From JAEUJM01 sp041908445 (GTDB lineage: Bacteria > Actinomycetota > Acidimicrobiia > Acidimicrobiales > DATDAH01): DNA of 64,000 bases. The notes beneath the pieces were generated by a model, which ran no database searches, was not told the origin of the DNA, and worked only from the letters and a program-made list of their open reading frames with translations. The stretch lies in contig JAYRFK010000060.1 in the NCBI GenBank assembly GCA_041908445.1, forward strand, positions 1 to 64,000, written 5' to 3'. The translations under genes and the position numbers were made by a program. The first letter of the stretch is position 1; every line of letters begins with the position of its first letter. Below, piece by piece: positions 59,201 through 64,000 of this stretch.

Positions 59201-60132
59201 CCGTCGACGCCGACCTGGTCGACCCCACCGGCGCGGTCTCGGGCACGGTCACCGAAACGGGCACCGGCACCCCCCTCGCCGATGCCGTCGTGGCCGTGCT
59301 GCCGGCAGGGGTGTCCCACCCGCTGGCCGCGACCTCCACGGACGCCGACGGGCACTACCGGCTCACCGGCCTGCCGCCCGGCGCCTACCTCGTCGTGTCT
59401 GCCTTGGCCCAGGGGACCCACGCAGCCACGTTCTTCGGTGACACGATGGATGCGGACGCCGCCACCCCCCTCATGGTCACCGCCGGCACCACTTCGTCCG
59501 GGACCGACATCGCGATGGCCCCCAACGAGGCCGACCCCCTGGCCGGGTCGGTGACCGGCACCGTGACCGACGACGTCACCGGCGACCCCGAGCCCGGCGT
59601 CCTCGTCGGCGCCATGCGGGCCAGCGACGTCCGGTTCACCGCCGCGACCTTCACCGACGCGTCGGGCCGCTTCGTCCTCGGCGTCGACGGCGGCGACTAC
59701 TACGTCGAGTTCTTCGACCTCGACACCGGCCACCGGTTCGAGTGGTACGACGACCAGCAGGACCCCGCATCGTTCGCCGACCTCACCACCGTGGCCGCCG
59801 GCAGCACCGCCGACGCCGCCCTCACCCCCCTCGAGGGGCGGATCGCCGGCGCGGTGACCGAGGACGGCACGGGTGCCCCCCTCGGCGGTGTCTGGGTCGC
59901 GCTCATGGGCTATGCCACCGGGCAGCCCGTGGCCGGCGCCGTCACCGCCGCCGACGGCACCTACGCCATGCCCGCCGTCGACATCGGCGACTACTACGAG
60001 GTCTTCATCGACCCCACTGGCGCCCACGCACTCGAATTCAACGACGATGCCCCCGACATGGGCACCGCCACGCCCGTCACCATCACCGGCGGCCACGTCA
60101 CCACCATCGACGCCGCCCTCGCCGCCAGCTGA
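56299..60132 (+). CDS. Very large secreted protein with NHL and TolB/PD40 beta-propellers and regulatory-like repeats
   Basis: 1277-residue exported protein. A signal peptide (to about 36, ending VAAQAAPA) leads into six NHL-type blades (45-325), each like GxFNxPxGVATDSAGNVYVxDxxNxRVQKF. A DUF11-like beta-sandwich follows (about 330-430), then an Ig-like module (430-510), six PD40/TolB blades (515-790; PAWSPDGTRIAFTS with DGxxEIYxMNADG), a second Ig-like module and four carboxypeptidase-regulatory-like repeats (about 877-1275; GTVTETGTGTPLEGxWV). There is no LPXTG, lipobox or membrane anchor. Two propellers of different families in one protein are unusual. Function unknown; binding of glycan or protein is plausible. 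GTG 56299 follows GAGGGT; an in-frame ATG exists at 56329. Confidence 0.8.
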   Translation: MKRTERAVIAMLRRLVGMTLVAVLVGALLVVMPVAAQAAPAAPLPPVFSLTWGSYGTGDGQFNEQRGVATDSAGSVYVTDYWNHRVQKFSSSGTYLTQWGGYGSGPGQFNQPFGVATDSADNVYVVDQYNSRVQKFSADGTYLTEWGTQGFGPGEFYWPSAVATDAADNIYVVDLYNNRVEKFTSDGTFLTQWGTYGSENGQFFHPEAVAIDGAGNVYVTDTYNRVQKFTGDGTYLTQWGTYGSGDGQFDDAVGVATDSAGHVYVADKENNRIQEFTGDGTYLTQWGTYGSGNGQFSNEWGLTVDAAGNVYVIDSGNSRVQKFVLAAPAVSVAKSADETSVSVGDTIHLHVVIENTGNVPLTGITVADPDATGCAGPVADLAVGASRTVDCTHTALAGDVPTYRNTASVETDQTGPTDSNTLEVAVLDTTDPTVDLRTPAADQAFTLGAAATADYSCDDTGGSGLDTCTGTIADGDPIDTTALGTYTFTVTATDHAGNETTVTHTYRVVGLPAHNGRIAFVSNRDGDDEIFTMNVDGSGQTQLTHNTVSDNDPAWSPDGTRIAFTSTRDGNPEIYAMNADGTGVARLTTDPEVDRHAAWSPDGTRIAFSSRRDGNCAGSPVSCDEIYVMDADGTGQTRLTTAYNYDNSPAWSPDGAHIAFTAARDDNAEIYVMNADGTGQARLTSEPANDLQPAWSPDGTRIAFTSARDGNEEIWTMGADGSAAVQLTDSPTNNGGPAWSPDGRFIAFDTNRGPAPFEVYRMNADGSAETNLTVTIGRDDYAPDWQPVRDAEGPTITITTPADGDTYLRGASVTADYACSDTPAGVVECTGTLDGGAIADGDPLDTTTLGEHTFTVTATDNAGNTAARTHHFTVVRAGELAGTVTETGTGTPLEGTWVIVLQAADYGLVGGAETAADGTWSLRVDPGDYHLEFVDPALSHVIEWYDGHGYRDLAQADTASATAGATTTVDADLVDPTGAVSGTVTETGTGTPLADAVVAVLPAGVSHPLAATSTDADGHYRLTGLPPGAYLVVSALAQGTHAATFFGDTMDADAATPLMVTAGTTSSGTDIAMAPNEADPLAGSVTGTVTDDVTGDPEPGVLVGAMRASDVRFTAATFTDASGRFVLGVDGGDYYVEFFDLDTGHRFEWYDDQQDPASFADLTTVAAGSTADAALTPLEGRIAGAVTEDGTGAPLGGVWVALMGYATGQPVAGAVTAADGTYAMPAVDIGDYYEVFIDPTGAHALEFNDDAPDMGTATPVTITGGHVTTIDAALAAS
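56440..57270 (+). repeat. Six NHL-type repeats, about 141 bases each
   Basis: Tandem units of about 47 codons with strong nucleotide similarity (CAGTGGGGCACCTACGGCTC and GACGGCACCTACCTCACC recur). The fourth to sixth units are closest to each other, suggesting recent duplication or gene conversion. Residues W-G-x-x-G and GQF mark each blade start. Confidence 0.85.
58924..60120 (+). repeat. Four carboxypeptidase-regulatory-like protein repeats
   Basis: Units of about 95-105 codons start near 58930, 59233, 59551 and 59839, with G-x-V-T-[ED]-x-x-T-G at the start, a middle DGxYxLxxxPGDYxxxF and an end with a variable VDAxL. They are predicted beta-sandwiches that act as stalk modules. Confidence 0.7.
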
Positions 60133-60139
60133 GCCATCA

Positions 60140-60158
60140 CCACGGGAGGTCCCCGTGG
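60140..60158. terminator. Hairpin between convergent genes
   Basis: CCACGGG pairs with CCCGTGG across a five-base loop, eight bases after the stop of the propeller protein gene and 34 bases from the stop of the convergent apgM-like gene. Shared terminator likely. Confidence 0.6.
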
Positions 60159-60192
60159 CCGAAACCTGGTCCGATCTTCGGCCCCGGTTCGA

Positions 60193-61353
60193 CTATCGGC
60201 CGAGCAGGCGGGGCAGGAGTTGGTGGCCGGGGAGGGCGCCGGCGTCGGCGGCGCCCTCCTCGGTGTACACCCCGCCCGGGCCGTCGACCCGACTGTCGAC
60301 CAGCAGGTAGGGCACCGGATCCGGGGTGTGGGTCTTCAGCTCGATGGGGGTGGCGTGGTCGGGCAGGAGCAGCAGGCGCCAGTCCCCCAGGTCGTCGAGG
60401 CCGGCCACGAGATCCGTGAGGATGCGCCGGTCCCAGTTCTCGAGGGCCCGCACCTTCTCCGCGTGGTCGCCGGCGTGGCCGGCCTCGTCGGTGGCCTCCA
60501 CGTGGACGATGAACAGGTCGGCGCCGGCGGCGAGGCCGGCGAGGGCGGCGTCCCGCTTGCCCTCGTAGTTCGTGTCGTACCAGCCCGTGGCGCCCTCGAC
60601 CTCGACGATCTCCATCTCGGTGAGCACGCCGAGGCCCCGCACGAGGTCGACCGCGGTGACGAGACCCGCCTGCACGCCGAACGCGTCGCGGAACGGGGTC
60701 ATCTGCGGCTGGGGGCCCTGACCCCAGAGCCAGACCTGGTTGGCCGTCACCGGGGAGCCGTCGGCCTTGGCCCCGGCGAGGACCTCTCGTGAGGCGTCCA
60801 TGACCGCCTGGAGCTTGGCCGCGGCCGGGCCCGACGGCCAGATCGCGGGCTTGTCGGTGAGGTCGTGGGGCGGGACGCACTCGGCGTCGGCCCACGCCTT
60901 CGGCGCCACGACGATGTGGCGGTACTGGACGCCCGGGTGGAAGGCGATCTCGTCGGTGCCGAGCTCGGCCTGGAGGCGGGCGACGACCGCGGCGGCGTCC
61001 TCGGTGCTCGGGTGCCCGCCGGCGAAGTCGACCATGGTGCCGTCGTCGCCGACGGTCACGAGGTTGCAGCGGAAGGCGACCTGATCGGGGTCGAGGCGCA
61101 GGCCCAGGGCGGCAGCCTCGATCGGGGCCCGGCCGGTGTGGAAGCGGGCGGGGTCGTAGCCGAAGATCGACATGTTGCCGACGTCGCTGCCGGGGGGCAT
61201 CCCGGCCGGGATCACCGCGGCGAGGCCCACCTCACCGCGGGCGGCGAGGGCGTCCAGCGTCGGGGTGTGGGCCGCCTGCAGCGGCGTCTTGCCGCCGAGG
61301 GCCGCCACCGGCTCGTCCGCACACCCGTCGGGCACGCACACCACGTACTTCAC
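60193..61353 (-). CDS. Cofactor-independent phosphoglycerate mutase family protein, likely homoserine kinase analogue
   Basis: 386-residue protein of the alkaline phosphatase-like ApgM family. Metal ligands are D9 in VVCVPDGCADEP and the C-terminal VHVEATDEAGHAGDHAEK and LLLLPDHATPIELKTHTPDP; the phosphoserine is S62 in SDVGNMSIFGYDP. One branch of this family was proposed to be a homoserine kinase because it occurs with threonine genes. Here the gene is the third in the series hom-thrC-this gene, where actinobacteria normally have thrB. I therefore favour homoserine phosphorylation; a glycolytic mutase role is the alternative. GTG 61353 with GGAG six bases upstream. A weak five-base hairpin (61397-61410) separates it from thrC. 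Confidence 0.78.
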   Translation of the reverse strand: MKYVVCVPDGCADEPVAALGGKTPLQAAHTPTLDALAARGEVGLAAVIPAGMPPGSDVGNMSIFGYDPARFHTGRAPIEAAALGLRLDPDQVAFRCNLVTVGDDGTMVDFAGGHPSTEDAAAVVARLQAELGTDEIAFHPGVQYRHIVVAPKAWADAECVPPHDLTDKPAIWPSGPAAAKLQAVMDASREVLAGAKADGSPVTANQVWLWGQGPQPQMTPFRDAFGVQAGLVTAVDLVRGLGVLTEMEIVEVEGATGWYDTNYEGKRDAALAGLAAGADLFIVHVEATDEAGHAGDHAEKVRALENWDRRILTDLVAGLDDLGDWRLLLLPDHATPIELKTHTPDPVPYLLVDSRVDGPGGVYTEEGAADAGALPGHQLLPRLLGR

Positions 61354-61418
61354 GAGAGCTCCGCCTTCCCGGGACACGCCTGCATGCCGCCATCTTGCCC
61401 GCTCACGGGCGGGGTGCC

Positions 61419-62810
61419 TCAGCCGAGGACGGCGGTGGCGAGCAGGTGGTCACGCACGGCGTCGACGTCGTTGGGGAGCGTCTCGTAGCGCTCGGGGCGC
61501 TCGAAGAGGTCGCGCAGGTGGTCGGGCAGCTCGGGGCGGATCCCCGTGGCCTGCTCGACCGCGTCGGGGAACTTGGCCGGGTGGGCCGTGGCCAGCGCCA
61601 CCATCGGCACCGCCGGGTCCCGGCGGCAGGCTCTCGCGGCGCCCACGCCGACGGCGGTGTGAGGGTCGATCAGGACGTCGTCGTGCTCGTACTCCGAGGC
61701 GATGACCGCACGGGTCTGCTCGTCGTCGAACCGGGCGCCGGCGAAGACCTCGGCCACCTGGGCGAGGCGCTCGGTGCCGATCGTGACGGAGCGCTCGGTC
61801 CGGAACTCGTCCATGAGCGCCGCGATGCCCGCGCCGTCGCGGCCGTAGAGCTCGAAGAGCAGGCGCTCGAGGTTGCTCGACACCTGGATGTCCATGCTCG
61901 GGCTGATGGTGGGCTCGACGTCGCGCATCTCGAGCGCGCCCGAGCCGAGGAAGCGGAAGAGGATGTCGTTCGCGTTGGAGCCGATCACGAGCTGCGGGAT
62001 GGGCACGCCCATGCGGCGGGCGGCGTAGCCGGCGAAGACGTTGCCGAAGTTGCCCGTGGGCACGGAGAACGAAACGGGCGTGCCGTGGCCCACCCGGGCC
62101 GCGGCGCGGACGTAGTAGACGATCTGGGCCATCACCCGGGCCCAGTTGATGGAGTTCACCGCGGACAGGTGCAGCTTCTCGCGGGTGGCGGGGTCGTTGA
62201 ACAGCGCCTTCACGAGGTCCTGGCAGTCGTCGAAGGTGCCCTCGACGGCGAGGTTGTGCACGTTGGGCGACTGGACCGTCGTCATCTGGCGGCGCTGCAC
62301 CTCGGACACGCGGCCGGCGGGGTGGAGGATGAAGATCTCGATGCCGTCGCGGTCGCGGCAGGCCTCGATGGCGGCCGACCCGGTGTCGCCGGACGTGGCC
62401 CCCACGATCGTGACCCGCTCGCCCCGCTTGGCCAGCTCGTGGTCGAAGAGCCGCCCCACGAGCTGCAGGGCGACGTCTTTGAAGGCGAGGGTCGGGCCGT
62501 GGAAGAGCTCGAGCAGCCAGAGCCCGTCGTGCAGTCGGTAGAGCGGGGTGACCTCGGGGTCGTCGAAGGTGGCGTAGGACGCCCGCACCAGCTCGGCGAA
62601 CTCGTCGCGCTCGTACTCGCCCTCGACGAAGGGCCACATAACCTCGACGGCCACCTCCGCGTAGGGCCGGTCGGCGAGCGACGCCAGCCCGTGCGGCAGC
62701 TTGGGCCAGGCCTCGGGCACGTAGAGCCCACCGTCGGTGGCGAGGCCGGCGAGGAGCGTGTCGGCGAAGCGCAGGGTGGGCGCGGCGCCGCGGGTGGAGA
62801 CGTAGCGCAC
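61419..62810 (-). CDS. thrC: Threonine synthase
   Basis: PLP enzyme that converts O-phosphohomoserine to threonine and phosphate. 463 residues, of the longer form with the N-terminal Thr_synth_N domain (MRYVSTRGAAPTLRFADTLLAGLATDGGLYVP). The PLP lysine is K111 in HGPTLAFKDVALQL; GATSGDTGSAA binds the phosphate and VPTGNFGNVFAGY is typical. Mycobacterial-type ThrC is shorter (about 360) and lacks this domain, so the class differs from that of most actinobacteria. GTG 62810 starts four bases after the hom stop, indicating coupling. Confidence 0.95.
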   Translation of the reverse strand: MRYVSTRGAAPTLRFADTLLAGLATDGGLYVPEAWPKLPHGLASLADRPYAEVAVEVMWPFVEGEYERDEFAELVRASYATFDDPEVTPLYRLHDGLWLLELFHGPTLAFKDVALQLVGRLFDHELAKRGERVTIVGATSGDTGSAAIEACRDRDGIEIFILHPAGRVSEVQRRQMTTVQSPNVHNLAVEGTFDDCQDLVKALFNDPATREKLHLSAVNSINWARVMAQIVYYVRAAARVGHGTPVSFSVPTGNFGNVFAGYAARRMGVPIPQLVIGSNANDILFRFLGSGALEMRDVEPTISPSMDIQVSSNLERLLFELYGRDGAGIAALMDEFRTERSVTIGTERLAQVAEVFAGARFDDEQTRAVIASEYEHDDVLIDPHTAVGVGAARACRRDPAVPMVALATAHPAKFPDAVEQATGIRPELPDHLRDLFERPERYETLPNDVDAVRDHLLATAVLG

Positions 62811-62814
62811 GGGC

Positions 62815-64000
62815 TCAGGCGTCCCCGATGACGCGGAGCACGCTGCCGACCTTGCCCACCACGTCGAGCTGCTTGAGGTCGTGCAGGGTGGCGGCCACGT
62901 CGCGCTCGAAGGCCTCGTGGGTGATGAAGATCAGGCGCGCCTCGTCGCCGAGCCCCTCCTGCTCCATCGAGCGGATCGACACGCCGTGCTCGCCGAACAC
63001 GCCCGCCACCGTGGCCAGCACGCCGGGACGGTCGAAGACCTCGACGTTCAGGTAGTAGCCCGAGCGCACCTCGTCGATGGGGCGGATGCGGGCCGGGCCG
63101 AGGCGGCCGATGTGGGCGCTGGAGCCCTTGCGCAGGTTCACCGCGGCGTCGATCAGGTCGCCCAGCACGGCGCTGGCCGTGGGGAAGCCGCCGGCGCCGC
63201 GGCCGTAGAGCATCAGCTCGCCGATCGCGTCGCCCTCGATGAACACGGCGTTGAAGCTCTCGCGCACCGAGGCCAGCGGGTGGGCGGCGGGGACCATGGC
63301 GGGGTGGACCCGCACCGCGATCTCGCCGTCGACGTCCTCGACCACCGCGAGCAGCTTCACCACGTAGCCGAGGTGGCGGGCGAAGTCGATGTCCGCCGCG
63401 GTGATCCCCGAGATGCCCTCGTGGTAGACGTCGCCGGCGACCACGCGGGCGCCGAAGGCGATCATGGCGATGATGGCGGCCTTGGCGCCGGCGTCGAAGC
63501 CCTCCACGTCGGCGGTGGGGTCGCGCTCCGCGAAGCCCAGGCTCTGGGCCTCGGCGAGGGCCTCCTGGTAGGAGGCGCCCGCTTCGGTCATGCGGGTGAG
63601 GATGTAGTTGGTGGTGCCGTTGACGATGCCCATCACCCGGGTGATGCGCTCGCCGGCGAGCGACTCCCGCAGCGGGCGGATGAGGGGGATGGCGCCGGCC
63701 ACGGCCGCCTCGAACAGCACGTCGACCCCGGCGGCGTCGGCGGCGTCGAAGATCTCGGCGCCCATGCTGGCCAGCAGCTCCTTGTTGGCGCTGACCACGG
63801 GCTTGCCCGCCTTCAGAGCGTCGAGGGTGAGGGTGCGGGCGGGCTCGATGCCGCCGATGACCTCGACCACGAGGTCGACCTCGGGGTCGTCCACCACGCC
63901 GCCGGCGTCGTGGGTGACGACGTGGTCGGGGAGCTCGACCGGGCGGGCCTTGGCCAGGTTGCGCACCGCCACCCGGGTGACCTCGAGGCGCAGGCCGGTG
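62815..64000 (-). CDS. hom: Homoserine dehydrogenase, N-terminus outside the window
   Basis: Reduces aspartate semialdehyde to homoserine. 395 codons are visible; the reading frame continues to the window edge (TGLRLEVTRVAVRNLAKARP), so the Rossmann glycine motif is missing here. The catalytic lysine region SANKELLASMGAE, GIVNGTTNYILTRM, GFAERDPTADVEGFDAGAKAA and the substrate loop are present. A C-terminal ACT domain (from YYLNVEVFDRPGVLATVAG) is the usual site of threonine feedback. It is the upstream gene of the hom-thrC-apgM-like group. Confidence 0.95.
   Translation of the reverse strand, partial: TGLRLEVTRVAVRNLAKARPVELPDHVVTHDAGGVVDDPEVDLVVEVIGGIEPARTLTLDALKAGKPVVSANKELLASMGAEIFDAADAAGVDVLFEAAVAGAIPLIRPLRESLAGERITRVMGIVNGTTNYILTRMTEAGASYQEALAEAQSLGFAERDPTADVEGFDAGAKAAIIAMIAFGARVVAGDVYHEGISGITAADIDFARHLGYVVKLLAVVEDVDGEIAVRVHPAMVPAAHPLASVRESFNAVFIEGDAIGELMLYGRGAGGFPTASAVLGDLIDAAVNLRKGSSAHIGRLGPARIRPIDEVRSGYYLNVEVFDRPGVLATVAGVFGEHGVSIRSMEQEGLGDEARLIFITHEAFERDVAATLHDLKQLDVVGKVGSVLRVIGDA

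Overview
The window is 64 kb of very GC-rich, densely packed bacterial chromosome. Gene content and order (atpB-E-F-H-A-G-D, rho-rpmE-prfA-prmC-sua5, hom-thrC), frequent GTG starts, GTGA/ATGA stop-start overlaps, an actinobacterial-type Rho insert and an LPXTG surface protein point to a Gram-positive actinomycete. I infer class Acidimicrobiia; this placement comes from gene style and was not tested by phylogeny. I saw no tRNA, rRNA, insertion sequence, integrase or CRISPR array, and no gene-free stretch longer than about 280 bases.

Layout. (1) 1-7340: the F0F1 ATP synthase operon on the minus strand, led by an AtpZ-like and an AtpI-like gene; atpC begins at the left edge and runs out of the window. 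(2) 7396-15532: a secreted coiled-coil M15 peptidase, a WecA/TagO-type initiating transferase, a PPOX-like flavoprotein, a zinc-ribbon methyltransferase, then on the plus strand a GlcD-type 2-hydroxyacid oxidase paired with a ThDP enzyme resembling benzoylformate decarboxylase. (3) 15557-38499: a large surface-polysaccharide locus on both strands: initiating sugar transferase, five GT4/GT2 glycosyltransferases, Wzz/BY-kinase chain-length regulator, Wzy/ligase-like polymerase, Wzx-like flippase, two tandem GT39 enzymes, polysaccharide deacetylase, flavin oxidoreductase, and four enzymes (3-dehydrogenase, aminotransferase, N-acetyltransferase, 2-epimerase) that match the UDP-ManNAc3NAcA pathway. 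A secreted glycosidase closes it. (4) 38629-45360: LPXTG surface protein with a structured leader, DUF4012 protein, glyA, rpiB, LMW phosphatase, thiolase-like protein, cyclic-nucleotide-binding protein. (5) 45509-54170: M36-like lipoprotein protease, then the translation/termination block sua5-prmC-prfA-hypothetical-rpmE-rho. (6) 54450-60132: two-gene ABC exporter and a 1277-residue secreted double beta-propeller protein. (7) 60193-64000: apgM-like gene, thrC and a partial hom.

How it fits together. The polysaccharide locus carries initiation, sugar-nucleotide synthesis, assembly, flipping, polymerisation and length control; the BY-kinase (18312) and LMW phosphatase (42594) could form an opposing pair although 23 kb apart. 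The observations I rate highest are: the phosphoglycerate-mutase-like gene in the thrB position after hom-thrC, a likely non-orthologous homoserine kinase; the LMW phosphatase whose catalytic loop lies upstream of every standard start codon, suggesting an AUC-initiated leaderless mRNA; the compact ManNAc3NAcA-type cassette; and a nested hairpin leader before the LPXTG gene.
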